Below are positions 50,376 through 58,669 of a DNA stretch of 64,000 nucleotides, one piece after another; the stretch's first letter is position 1, and each line of letters opens with the position of its first letter. A model generated the notes under the pieces. That model searched no databases. It saw nothing but the letters and a program-made list of their open reading frames with translations, and had not been told where the DNA came from. The position numbers and the translations under genes are program-made. The stretch covers positions 930,001 to 994,000 of the forward strand of contig OY969889.1 in NCBI GenBank assembly GCA_963704335.1, given 5' to 3'. This stretch comes from PALSA-612 sp963704335 (GTDB lineage Bacteria > Actinomycetota > Thermoleophilia > Gaiellales > Gaiellaceae).

Positions 50376-51116
50376 ATGAAGGGCGTCATTCTTGCGGGCG
50401 GTTCGGGCACACGCCTGCATCCGCTGACTCGGATCACGAACAAGCACCTGCTGCCGATCTACGACCGGCCGATGGTGACGTATGCGATCGAGGCGCTGGT
50501 GGAAGCGGGTGTCGACGAGCTGATGCTGGTCACCGGCGGCACGCACGCCGGCGAGTTCTTCCGCCTCCTCGGCAACGGTCACGAGTACGGCATCGACAAG
50601 CTCTTCTACGGCTATCAGGAGCGGCCGGGGGGCATCGCGGAAGCCCTCGGGCTCGCTGAGCGCTTCGTCGACGGCGACCCCTGCGCGGTCATGCTCGCGG
50701 ATAACGTGTTCGAGCAGACGATCGGCCCGATCGTCGAGACCTTTCGCGGCCAGCACTTCGGGGCCCGCCTCGTCCTCGTCCGCGAGAGCGATGCGGAGCA
50801 CCTCCGCCATCTCGGCGTCCCCGAGCTCGACGCGGACGGGCGAATCGTGCGCATCGTCGAGAAGCCCGCAGACCCGCCGTCCGAGTACGCCGTGACCGGG
50901 GTGTACTTCTATGACGGCGCGGTGTGGGAGGTGCTGCCCACGCTCGAGCCGTCCGGACGCGGCGAGCTGGAGATCACCGACGTCAACAACTGGTACGTCG
51001 AGCAGGGCGCGATCGAGTACGACGTTCTGGAAGGCTTCTGGGGTGACGCGGGCGAGTCGATCGACGCGTACTACACCGTGAACGACTTCGTGCGCGCCAA
51101 CGGGGCGAACCGGTGA
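50376..51116 (+). CDS. rfbA: Glucose-1-phosphate thymidylyltransferase
   Basis: 246 aa. KGVILAGGSGTRLHPLTRIT is the nucleotidyltransferase signature, with NKHLLPIYDRPMVTYAIEAL, PGGIAEALGLAERFVDGDPC, MLADNVFEQTIG and VTGVYFYDGAVWEVLP following. This is the shorter RmlA form (about 240-250 aa instead of 290), lacking part of the allosteric C-terminus. It makes dTDP-glucose from glucose-1-phosphate and dTTP. First gene of the A-C-D-B rhamnose set. Confidence 0.9.
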   Translation: MKGVILAGGSGTRLHPLTRITNKHLLPIYDRPMVTYAIEALVEAGVDELMLVTGGTHAGEFFRLLGNGHEYGIDKLFYGYQERPGGIAEALGLAERFVDGDPCAVMLADNVFEQTIGPIVETFRGQHFGARLVLVRESDAEHLRHLGVPELDADGRIVRIVEKPADPPSEYAVTGVYFYDGAVWEVLPTLEPSGRGELEITDVNNWYVEQGAIEYDVLEGFWGDAGESIDAYYTVNDFVRANGANR

Positions 51117-51565
51117 ACGTGACCCGAATACCGCTCCGTCGGCACGACGACGAGCGAGGCTGGTTCATGGAGCTGATGCGGGCGTCCTCGCTGCCGAAGC
51201 AGGTCCGCCAATCGAACCTCGTCTTCTCCCGCCAGGGCGTGATCCGCGGCCTGCACTACCACGAGCGTGGCCAGGACGACCTCTTCGCGTGTGTCAGCGG
51301 GATGGTGAGAGTCGTCGTCCTCGACCGGGAGACCGGCGAGACGTTCACCGAGGACATCGGCGACGAGAATCCCGTCGCGCTCTACATCCCGGGGACGTAT
51401 GCGCACGGCTACGAGGCGCTGACAGATTGCCTCTTCCTGTACCACGTCACGGAGGAGTACGACCCGGCCGACCCGGACGAGCACGGCGTTCCCTGGGACG
51501 ATCCGCGCGCGAAGGAGCTTTGGAGCACGCCATCGCCGATCCTGTCGGCACGCGACGAGTCCTGA
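51113..51565 (+). CDS. rfbC: dTDP-4-dehydrorhamnose 3,5-epimerase family protein
   Basis: 150 aa, GTG start (GTGA overlap). ERGWFMELMRASSLPKQVRQ, SNLVFSRQGVIRGLHYHERG (active-site His), GMVRVVVLDRETGETFTEDI, YIPGTYAHGYEALTDCLFLY and DPADPDEHGVPWDDPRAKEL follow the RmlC cupin order. It is shorter than the usual about 180 aa. It epimerises C3 and C5 of dTDP-4-keto-6-deoxyglucose. Overlaps the next gene by 46 nt. Confidence 0.85.
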   Translation: MNVTRIPLRRHDDERGWFMELMRASSLPKQVRQSNLVFSRQGVIRGLHYHERGQDDLFACVSGMVRVVVLDRETGETFTEDIGDENPVALYIPGTYAHGYEALTDCLFLYHVTEEYDPADPDEHGVPWDDPRAKELWSTPSPILSARDES

Positions 51566-52290
51566 TCACAGGCGCCGGCGGTCAGCTCGGCCGCGCGCTG
51601 ACCGACGTATGGGGCCCGACGGTCGAGAGCGACCCCGACCTCGTGCTGCACACGTCGGCGTTCACGGACGTGGACGGGGCGGAGGCGGATGAGGCGGGAG
51701 CACGCCGCGTCAACGTAGAGCGGACGGGCGAGGTCGTCGCCCTCGGTGCTCCGGTCGTGTACTTCTCGACCGACTACGTGTTCGACGGGCGGAAGGGTCA
51801 GCCCTATGTCGAGTCCGACGAGCCGAATCCGCGGTCCGTCTACGGACGGACGAAGCTCGAGGGCGAGCGCGAGCTCCGCGAGGGGTGGATCGTCCGCTCC
51901 TCGTGGCTCTTTGCACCGTGGGGGAAGAACTTCGTGCTGACGATGCTTGCGCTCGGCCGCGAGCGGGACGAGATATCCGTCGTGGACGACCAGCGGGGCT
52001 GCCCAACCTACGTCGGCCACCTGGCCGAGGCGACGCGAGAGCTCGTGGCTCTGCCATACGGCACGTACCACGTCGCCGCAGACGGTGATTGCACCTGGGC
52101 CGAGTTTGCCGAGGCGATCTTCGAGGAGGCGGGAATCGGCTGCCAGGTGCAGCGGACGACGACCGCGGAGCTCGGCCGTCCGGCTCCGCGCCCCGCCTAC
52201 TCGGTGCTGCGCTCGGCGCACCCTGAGACTCCTCGCCTGCCGCACTGGCGGCAGGGTTTGCGTGACTGCCTGGCTAGGCTTTCGGCATGA
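51520..52290 (+). CDS. rfbD: dTDP-4-dehydrorhamnose reductase, compact form
   Basis: 256 aa from the TTG at 51520; AAGGAG lies only about 2 nt upstream, so the start is uncertain. RRVLITGAGGQLGRALTDVW is the coenzyme motif; VLHTSAFTDVDGAEADEAGA, VVYFSTDYVFDGRKGQPYVE, SVYGRTKLEGERELREGW (YxxxK) and YHVAADGDCTWAEFAEAIFE follow. The stretch between the Rossmann glycines and the AFTDVD region is about 30-40 residues shorter than usual. It makes dTDP-L-rhamnose with NADPH. Confidence 0.82.
   Translation: MEHAIADPVGTRRVLITGAGGQLGRALTDVWGPTVESDPDLVLHTSAFTDVDGAEADEAGARRVNVERTGEVVALGAPVVYFSTDYVFDGRKGQPYVESDEPNPRSVYGRTKLEGERELREGWIVRSSWLFAPWGKNFVLTMLALGRERDEISVVDDQRGCPTYVGHLAEATRELVALPYGTYHVAADGDCTWAEFAEAIFEEAGIGCQVQRTTTAELGRPAPRPAYSVLRSAHPETPRLPHWRQGLRDCLARLSA
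52275..52280 (+). promoter_or_regulatory. Possible internal -10 box before rfbB (TAGGCT)
   Basis: TAGGCT ends 6 nt before the ATG at 52287 and is identical to the putative -10 at 1287-1292. It could give rfbB an extra leaderless transcript. Coding constraint in rfbD may equally explain it. Confidence 0.25.
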
Positions 52291-53288
52291 GGGTTCTCGT
52301 CACCGGCGGCGCGGGGTTCATCGGCTCGCACTTCGTAAAGCTGCTCGTGGCTGGCGGGAACGAGGTCGTCGTCCTCGACAAGCTCACGTACTCGGGCAAC
52401 CGCGCCAATCTCGACGGTGTCGCCCACGAGTTCCACGAAGCCGATATCGCTGACGCGGTAGCCGTCGGCCACGCCGGAGCAGGCTGCGATGCCGTCGTGA
52501 ACTTCGCCGCCGAGACGCATGTCGATCGCTCGATCCTTAGCGGCGCCGAGTTCATCGAGACCGACGTGCTCGGCACCTACGTTCTCCTGCGCTGGGCTCG
52601 CGAGCACGGCGTGCGGCTCGTTCAGGTGTCGACTGACGAGGTGTACGGGGACGTGGAGGCGCCGCACCGCTGTGCCGAGGACGCTCAGCTACGGCCCAGC
52701 AGTCCTTACTCGGCCTCCAAGGCAGGCGGTGACATGCAGGTGCTGGCCGCCGTCCGTACGTACGGCGTGGATGCGTGCATCACGCGCGGCGCGAACACGT
52801 ACGGCTCGCACCAGTACCCCGAGAAGGTCGTGCCCCTCTTCGTCACCAATGCCCTCGACGGCCTCGAGCTACCGGTGTACGGCGACGGGCGGCAGGTTCG
52901 CGAGTGGCTCCACGCCTCCGACCACGCGGCTGCCGTGGACCTCGTCCTTCGCGAAGGCCGGTCCGGCGAGGTCTACAACGTCGGCGGTGAAGAACGCGAG
53001 AACCTCGATGTCACGCAGCGCATCGTCGAGCTGACGGGCTGCGATCCGGCGCTCGTGCGGCACGTCGAGGACCGTCCCGGCCACGACCGCCGCTACGCGC
53101 TCGCCGACGACAAGCTCCGTTCGCTCGGCTGGTCGCCTTCGCGCTCCTTCGAGGATGGGCTCGCGGAGACGGTCGACTGGTATCGCGAGAATCGCGCCTG
53201 GTGGGAGCCGATCAAGTCGGGTGAATACCGCACGTACTACGAGGAGCAGTACGCCTCCAGATTGGGCAGCATGGCGGGACAGGATTGA
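52287..53288 (+). CDS. rfbB: dTDP-glucose 4,6-dehydratase
   Basis: 333 aa, ATG overlapping the rfbD stop (ATGA). RVLVTGGAGFIGSHFVKLLV, VLDKLTYSGNRANLDGVA, AAETHVDRSILSGAEFIETD, VSTDEVYGDVEAPH (Thr-Asp-Glu) and SPYSASKAGGDM with the catalytic Tyr/Lys, then RGANTYGSHQYPEKVVPLFV and GDGRQVREWLHASDHAAAVD are diagnostic RmlB motifs. It oxidises and dehydrates dTDP-glucose to the 4-keto-6-deoxy sugar. The order A-C-D-B completes the dTDP-L-rhamnose pathway. Confidence 0.9.
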   Translation: MRVLVTGGAGFIGSHFVKLLVAGGNEVVVLDKLTYSGNRANLDGVAHEFHEADIADAVAVGHAGAGCDAVVNFAAETHVDRSILSGAEFIETDVLGTYVLLRWAREHGVRLVQVSTDEVYGDVEAPHRCAEDAQLRPSSPYSASKAGGDMQVLAAVRTYGVDACITRGANTYGSHQYPEKVVPLFVTNALDGLELPVYGDGRQVREWLHASDHAAAVDLVLREGRSGEVYNVGGEERENLDVTQRIVELTGCDPALVRHVEDRPGHDRRYALADDKLRSLGWSPSRSFEDGLAETVDWYRENRAWWEPIKSGEYRTYYEEQYASRLGSMAGQD

Positions 53289-53296
53289 CCCTGTCC
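53277..53296 (+). terminator. Hairpin at the 3' end of the rhamnose operon
   Basis: GGACAGG (53277-53283) pairs with CCTGTCC (53290-53296) over a 6-nt loop, straddling the TGA of rfbB. No T-tract follows, so it may protect the mRNA end or pause RNA polymerase rather than act as a rho-independent terminator. Confidence 0.3.
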
Positions 53297-53381
53297 TCCA
53301 TTCCCTCTCCCTGCATGAGTCCAGCGTCCGAAGGAGAACCGTTCCGCTAGCCTGTTGCGTCTCGTCGAGGCGCCCGCCCAG

Positions 53382-56210
53382 ATGCTTCGAGCCCTGAGAT
53401 ACGTCGTGCTCTGCCTGCCGTTGCTCACGGCGGGCGCAGCCGTGGCCGGCCCGACCCAGTCGGCCGGATCCGCACAGGCCGACAACACCGTGACCGCGAC
53501 GACGTTCGTGGTCCGCGGCCGCGGCTGGGGCCACGGCGTGGGCATGTGCCAGTGGGGCGCGTACGGCCAGGCGCGGCGCGGCGTCTCGTACAAGAAGATC
53601 CTCGCCCACTACTACCGGGGCACGAAGCTCGTCGAGACGGAAACCTCGTCGGTGCGCATCCTCCTCGCCGACGGCAGGCAAAAGGTCACCGTCGGCTCCG
53701 AGGTTCCGTTCCGGCTCCTGGACGGCAAGGGCGAGATCCACGAGCTGGAGCCGGGCAGTTACTCGATGAGCCCGACCTTCAAGGTGGCGCTCGACCCCGG
53801 CTTGCCGCGTCGTGCACTCCCCGGCCCGCTGATCTTTCTGCACGGCGCGGAGCCGCTCGACCTCGAGGGCAGGCTGTATCGCGGCAACCTCCAGCTTCGG
53901 CGCATCGACGGTCGCCTCCAGGTGGTGAACGTCGTCGGCGTCGACCCGTACATCCGCGGCGTCGTGAGCGAGGAGGTGCCCGAAGACTGGCCGCTCGAGG
54001 CGGTAAAGGCGCAGGCTGTCGCTGCGCGCTCGTACGCGCTCGCTCAGTCGGGCGAGCGCTCGGCGATCCTCTACGCGGATACCCGCAGCCAGGTGTACGG
54101 CGGCGTCGAAGCCGAGTCCGACGTCGGCGACGCTGCGGTCGCAGGGACGAAGCGCCAGATCCTGACCTACGACGGCAACGTGGCGAATACGTTCTTCTTC
54201 TCCTCCTCCGGCGGACGTACGGCCAACGTGGAGGACGTCTTCGGCGGAGGGACGCCCATCCCGTACCTCGTCTCTGTGCCGGATCCGGATGACAAGTGGT
54301 CTCCGCACCACCGCTGGGGCCCGGTCGTGCTGCCGGCGACGCGGCTCTCGAAGCTATTCCGCGCGCCAGGCACGTGGGACGCCCGCACCGTGCCCGCATC
54401 CGGTAGGGCGAAGGAGATCGTCCTCACGACGAAGACCGGGGAACGGCGGCTGTCGTCAACCACCGTTCGGCGCTCGCTCGACCTGCGCTCGACGTGGATG
54501 ACGATCGGCGTCCTCGCCCTGACGCGGCCGGCCGGCATGGCGACTGCGGGTATCCCACTGACGCTGACGGGAACGGCGAGGCAGGTGAAAGGACCGATCG
54601 AGCTCCAGTCGAAGGTGGGCGGCGGCTCCTGGTCCGACGGCCTCGCTGTGGATCTGGCCGCAGACCGCTCGTTCGCCATAGACGTCGTCCCCGAGGCGAC
54701 GACCCACTACCGGCTCACTGCCGCCGACGATGTCGTCTCCGTGCCGCTCCGCGTGCCGGTCGCGCCCGCAAGCCGCGCGCTGGCGGTCGTCAGCCAGCCT
54801 CGCAGCGCCGCGGTCCCCGCCGCGCCGTCGTTCTTCGTCAGCGATCCGCTCGCCGTGCGCCAGTGGCATCTGGCGTTCGTTCGCGCGTTCGACTTCTGGG
54901 TCGAGCTGCCGTTCCTCGATCCCGTCACCGTCGCCGTCATCGACACCGGCATCGATCTCGGCCACCCGGATCTGGCTGGCAACGTGCTTGCCGCGAAGAG
55001 CTTCGTCGGCGGCACGGCCAACGACCCGCTCGGCCATGGAACGTTCGTGGCAGGCCTCATCGCCGCCGAGATCGACAACGCCCAGGGTATTGCGGGCATG
55101 GCTTTTCCCGCCCAGCTGCTCGTGGCACGGGTGGCCACGGCGGAGGGAGACATCGACGCCGCCGACGAGGCCAAGGCGATCCGTTGGGCCGTCAAACGCG
55201 GAGCACGCGTGATCAACCTCTCGATCGGAGGGATCCGCGACCCGTTGCACCGCGTCCGCGACACGTTTTCGCAGGAGGAGGCGGACGCCGTCGCCTACGC
55301 GCACAGCGAGGGAGTCGTCGTGGTCGCCTCGGTCGGGAACGCCGATGCCGCGCCCACGTACCCATGGGGATTCGCGAGCTATCCGGCGGCGCTGCCTCAC
55401 GTGATCGGAGTCAGTGCGGTCGCTCAAAGCGGCAGCATCCCGGGCTTCTCCAACCGTGACGCTGTCTTCAACGACCTGGCGGCGCCCGGCCAGGGGCTCG
55501 TGTCCACGACGCCGCGCGAGCTGACCGCCGAGAAGCCGTCCTGCCTCGACCAGGGCTACTCCATCTGCGGCCCGCCGGACCTCAAGGACGGAGTGGGAAC
55601 GTCGTTCTCCGCAGCCCAGGTGACGGCAGCCGCGGCCATGCTGCTTGCCGTCGACCCGAAGCTGACGCCGGACCAGGTGTCCGCGATCATCGAGCGTTCG
55701 GCGGTCGACTCGAGAGCGAGCACGGGCTGCACGCCTTGCGCACTCGGCCGCGACTCGCGCTCCGGCTGGGGGACGCTCGACGTGACGGCGGCCCTGGAGG
55801 CGCTGGCCGAGCCTTTGCCCCCTGCCGACAGCTACGAGTCGAACGACGACGCGGGCCCGCGTTCGGCGACGATGTACGGCCGGGACCGCACGCTGAAGGC
55901 GACGCTCGACTTCTGGGACGACCAGGCTGATGTCTACCGCGTCAAAGTGGCGAAGGGCGAGCGGCTCAAGGTCTACCTGCGCGGGCCGGTCGAAACCCAG
56001 ACGAATCTCGTCCTCTGGCGGCCGGGGACGAAGACCGTCGAGGGGCTCTCGACCGACGTCCAGCGAATGCGCGTGACCCAGTCCACCCGCGCAGGCGCCA
56101 ACGAGGCGCTGTCGCACCGGGCGGCCCAGGGAGGCTGGTACTACGTCCAGGTGAAGATGGCCTCCGGCGGGTCGGGCCGCTACTCGCTGCGCCTCGTCAA
56201 GACTCGGTGA
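53382..56210 (+). CDS. Secreted SpoIID/LytB - subtilisin (S8) - PPC fusion protein
   Basis: 942 aa from the ATG at 53382, which starts a signal peptide (LRALRYVVLCLPLLTAGAAV); a TTG at 53355 is a weaker choice. Residues about 45-80 hold RGRGWGHGVGMCQWGAYGQA, and about 180-300 the SpoIID/LytB domain (DPYIRGVVSEEVPEDWPLEA with the catalytic Glu region, VKAQAVAARSYALAQSG), as in cell-wall lytic transglycosylase-type SpoIID proteins. From about 510 an S8 protease follows with the intact triad: Asp521 (VAVIDTGIDLGH), His552 (GHGTFVAGLIA) and Ser741 (GTSFSAAQ). The last 120 residues look like a PPC/beta-sandwich domain. Joining a glycan-cutting and a protease module in one secreted chain is unusual. 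No sporulation genes are nearby. Confidence 0.85.
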   Translation: MLRALRYVVLCLPLLTAGAAVAGPTQSAGSAQADNTVTATTFVVRGRGWGHGVGMCQWGAYGQARRGVSYKKILAHYYRGTKLVETETSSVRILLADGRQKVTVGSEVPFRLLDGKGEIHELEPGSYSMSPTFKVALDPGLPRRALPGPLIFLHGAEPLDLEGRLYRGNLQLRRIDGRLQVVNVVGVDPYIRGVVSEEVPEDWPLEAVKAQAVAARSYALAQSGERSAILYADTRSQVYGGVEAESDVGDAAVAGTKRQILTYDGNVANTFFFSSSGGRTANVEDVFGGGTPIPYLVSVPDPDDKWSPHHRWGPVVLPATRLSKLFRAPGTWDARTVPASGRAKEIVLTTKTGERRLSSTTVRRSLDLRSTWMTIGVLALTRPAGMATAGIPLTLTGTARQVKGPIELQSKVGGGSWSDGLAVDLAADRSFAIDVVPEATTHYRLTAADDVVSVPLRVPVAPASRALAVVSQPRSAAVPAAPSFFVSDPLAVRQWHLAFVRAFDFWVELPFLDPVTVAVIDTGIDLGHPDLAGNVLAAKSFVGGTANDPLGHGTFVAGLIAAEIDNAQGIAGMAFPAQLLVARVATAEGDIDAADEAKAIRWAVKRGARVINLSIGGIRDPLHRVRDTFSQEEADAVAYAHSEGVVVVASVGNADAAPTYPWGFASYPAALPHVIGVSAVAQSGSIPGFSNRDAVFNDLAAPGQGLVSTTPRELTAEKPSCLDQGYSICGPPDLKDGVGTSFSAAQVTAAAAMLLAVDPKLTPDQVSAIIERSAVDSRASTGCTPCALGRDSRSGWGTLDVTAALEALAEPLPPADSYESNDDAGPRSATMYGRDRTLKATLDFWDDQADVYRVKVAKGERLKVYLRGPVETQTNLVLWRPGTKTVEGLSTDVQRMRVTQSTRAGANEALSHRAAQGGWYYVQVKMASGGSGRYSLRLVKTR

Positions 56211-57073
56211 AGGTCGGCGTCCAGCTGCCCGAGGTCGAGCGCGACGTGCGCTGGCCCGAGTACCTGGCGATGGCGCAGGCAGCCGAGGAGGTCGGGTTCG
56301 ACTCGATCTGGCTCGGCGACCACCTTCTCTACCGTGGTGACGGGCGCGAGGAGCGTGGCCCGTGGGAAGCATGGACGCTGCTGGCGGCGCTGGCGGCGGC
56401 TACCGACCGGGTAAGGCTGGGGCCGCTAGTCGCCTGCGCGAGCTTCCATCCTCCCGGCCTGATCGCCAAGATGGCGGCCACGGTCGACGAGATCTCCGGC
56501 GGACGGTTCGTGCTCGGGCTCGGCTCAGGCTCGGTGGAGATCGAGCACACGATCTTCGGCTTGCCGGTCGAGCGGCGAGTCTCCCGCTTCGTCGAATCTT
56601 TCGAGATCGTCCGGCGACTGCTCGCGGGTGAGCGCGTCACGTTCGAGGGCAAGTACTGGTCTGTGGATGACGCGGTGCTGCTGCCGGAGCCCGCCCGCCG
56701 AGTGCCGCTGATGGCCGGCTCCATCGGCCCGCGGATGCTCGGGATCATGCTGCCCCACGTCGACTGGTGGAACACGTGGTACATCTGGTACGGCAACACC
56801 GCCGAAGGGTTTGCGGAGCTCAATGGTCGGATCGACGCGGCGGCGGAGGAGGCGGGAAGGGAGCCGGGCGACATCGCGCGTAGCGCTGCCGTGCTCGTTG
56901 AGCTCGACGCGGGAGCGGTCAGGCGCCCGTCCGACGGTGAAACCAATCCCGTGTTGGCCGACGACCTGCCCGAGATGCTGCGTGATCTCGAAGCCGCAGG
57001 GGCGGACGAGGCGATCCTCATCGCGCGGCCGATCACCGAGGACTCGATTCGCGCGCTCGGCGCGGCCTTCTAG
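56207..57073 (+). CDS. LLM-class flavin/F420-dependent oxidoreductase
   Basis: 288 aa, GTG start (GTGA overlap). GVQLPEVERDVRWPEYLAMA, VGFDSIWLGDHLLYRGDG, RVRLGPLVACASFHPPGLIA, EISGGRFVLGLGSGSVEIEH and the VPLMAGSIGPRMLGIMLPHV segment are typical of F420-dependent LLM enzymes. Substrate unknown. Its last bases overlap the end of the convergent acetyltransferase gene by 4 nt. Confidence 0.82.
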   Translation: MKVGVQLPEVERDVRWPEYLAMAQAAEEVGFDSIWLGDHLLYRGDGREERGPWEAWTLLAALAAATDRVRLGPLVACASFHPPGLIAKMAATVDEISGGRFVLGLGSGSVEIEHTIFGLPVERRVSRFVESFEIVRRLLAGERVTFEGKYWSVDDAVLLPEPARRVPLMAGSIGPRMLGIMLPHVDWWNTWYIWYGNTAEGFAELNGRIDAAAEEAGREPGDIARSAAVLVELDAGAVRRPSDGETNPVLADDLPEMLRDLEAAGADEAILIARPITEDSIRALGAAF

Positions 57074-57711
57074 AGCAGCTCTTCGTCGGCGACCGGTCGC
57101 GTCGTCCGCGCCGGCACGCCCATCGCCACCATCCGCGGCGGCACGTCCTTCGTGACGACAGCGCCGGCGGCGACGAACGCCTCCTCGCCGATCTCGATGC
57201 CGGGACAGAGCACCGCGCCGCCGCCCACCCGCGCTCCGCGCCTGATCGTGGGCCCCTTCACCAGCTCGTGACGTTGCTCGGTACGGCCCATGAAGTTGTC
57301 GTTCGTCGTCACGACACAGGGGGCGATGAAGACGTCCTCCTCGATCGTGGAGTACGCCGTCACGTAGGCGTCTGCCTGAATCTTCGTGCGCGCGCCGACC
57401 GTCGTGTCGTTCTCGACGAGCGAGCCGCGGCCGACCACCACGTCCTCGGCGATGGTGCAGCGTTCCCGCACGCAGGCCTGGTCGCCGACGATCGACCGCT
57501 CGCCGATCGTCGTGCCTGCGAAGACGACGGCGCCGGTGGAGACGACCGCGCCCTCCCCGATCTCGGCGGGCGGCAAGGCGTCGCGCTTCGCCGTCGAGCG
57601 CGCCGACAGCACCGGCTGCTTGCCGACGACCGCGTACTCGAGCACCCGCACGCCCTCGCCGAGCACGGTGCCCTCGTGGACGATCGCGGTCGGATGAACG
57701 TCAGCCGGCAC
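57070..57711 (-). CDS. Hexapeptide-repeat N-acetyltransferase (WbpD/WlbB-like)
   Basis: 213 aa, GTG start. Left-handed beta-helix repeats run through the whole chain (EIGEGAVVSTGAVVFAGTTI, ERCTIAEDVVVGRGSLVEND, and the tail GGAVLCPGIEIGEEAFVAAG followed by AVVTKDVPPRMVAMGVPART). This tail is the WbpD/WlbB family end, which acetylates the 3-amino group of UDP-2-acetamido-3-amino uronic acid using acetyl-CoA. Co-transcribed with the oxidoreductase gene by an 11-nt overlap. Last gene of the four-gene uronic-acid operon. Confidence 0.82.
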   Translation of the reverse strand: MPADVHPTAIVHEGTVLGEGVRVLEYAVVGKQPVLSARSTAKRDALPPAEIGEGAVVSTGAVVFAGTTIGERSIVGDQACVRERCTIAEDVVVGRGSLVENDTTVGARTKIQADAYVTAYSTIEEDVFIAPCVVTTNDNFMGRTEQRHELVKGPTIRRGARVGGGAVLCPGIEIGEEAFVAAGAVVTKDVPPRMVAMGVPARTTRPVADEELL

Positions 57712-58669
57712 GCAGCGACTCCGTCAGCCGCTCGAGCACGCGCACGACGAGCGCGCCGTCCCTCGCCACCTGGCCCCGGTCGCCGTCGCCGCCGATGAGC
57801 TCGAGGAACCGCGCGCACTCGAGGCGCAGCGGCTCGTCCGTGGCGATCTTCGGGATGTGGATGTCTCCGGTTCGCGTCTGCCACTCGCCGTAGGTCTCGG
57901 CGCGCAGCCACGGCGACTTCTCGTACACCGTCACCTTGCGCTCGAGCTCCATGTCGTCGAACACGGCCATCTTTTCCTTGCCGACGACGGTCAGCTTCCG
58001 CATCTTGTGGGGGTCGAGCCACGAGAGATGCATGTGGGCGATCTTCCCGGACGGGAAGCGGAGGTAGCAGAAGACGACGTCTTCGACGCCCGGCTGCAGG
58101 AAGTCACGGCCGACCGCGAGCGCCTCCGAGGGCTCCTCTTCCAGCAGGTGCAGGATCACCGAGAGGTCGTGGACGCCGAGCGACCAGAGCGCGTTCTCGT
58201 CCGGCCGGATGATGCCGAGGTTCTGGCGGTTTCCGTACACGCAGAGCACGTCGCCCAGCTCTCCCGAGTCGACGAGCTCTTTCAGCTTCGCGACTCCCGG
58301 GTGGTAGAGCAGGAGATGGCCCGGCATCAGCACGAGGTCGCGCTCCTCGGCGAGCTCGACCAGGCCGTCGATCTCAGCGGCCGTCATCGCCGGAGGCTTC
58401 TCGACGAGCACGTGCTTCCCGGCCTCGAGGGCTTGTCTCGCGAGCGCGGCGTGGGTGGGCACGGGGGTCGCCACGACAATCGCCTCGAGCGTGTCGTCCC
58501 GGAGCAGGTCTTCGAAGTCGGTCGTCGTCTGCGCCTGGGGAAAGCGGCCGCGCATGCGATCGACGGCGCTGGCGTCCGAGTCGCAGATCCACGCCAGGTC
58601 GGCGAGCGTGTCGAAGTTTCGCGCGAGGTTGGGGCCCCAGTAGCCGAGGCCCGCGACCGCAACCTTCAA
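57701..58669 (-). CDS. Gfo/Idh/MocA oxidoreductase (WbpB/WlbA-like)
   Basis: 322 aa from the TTG at 58669 (TTGA overlap). VAVAGLGYWGPNLARNFDTL binds NAD(P); VVATPVPTHAALARQALEAG, KHVLVEKPPAMTAAEID (catalytic Lys in EKPP) and HLLLYHPGVAKLKELV with DVLCVYGNRQNLGIIRPDEN are as in WbpB/WlbA enzymes, which oxidise C3 of UDP-GlcNAc-uronic acid. The chain is similar in length to WlbA. It is placed between the nucleotide-sugar dehydrogenase and the acetyltransferase, consistent with that route. Confidence 0.83.
   Translation of the reverse strand: MKVAVAGLGYWGPNLARNFDTLADLAWICDSDASAVDRMRGRFPQAQTTTDFEDLLRDDTLEAIVVATPVPTHAALARQALEAGKHVLVEKPPAMTAAEIDGLVELAEERDLVLMPGHLLLYHPGVAKLKELVDSGELGDVLCVYGNRQNLGIIRPDENALWSLGVHDLSVILHLLEEEPSEALAVGRDFLQPGVEDVVFCYLRFPSGKIAHMHLSWLDPHKMRKLTVVGKEKMAVFDDMELERKVTVYEKSPWLRAETYGEWQTRTGDIHIPKIATDEPLRLECARFLELIGGDGDRGQVARDGALVVRVLERLTESLRAG

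Noticed and set aside
53382..56210. Evidence of endospore formation from the SpoIID domain
   Set aside because: SpoIID/LytB domains are common in non-sporulating bacteria, and no other sporulation gene is present.
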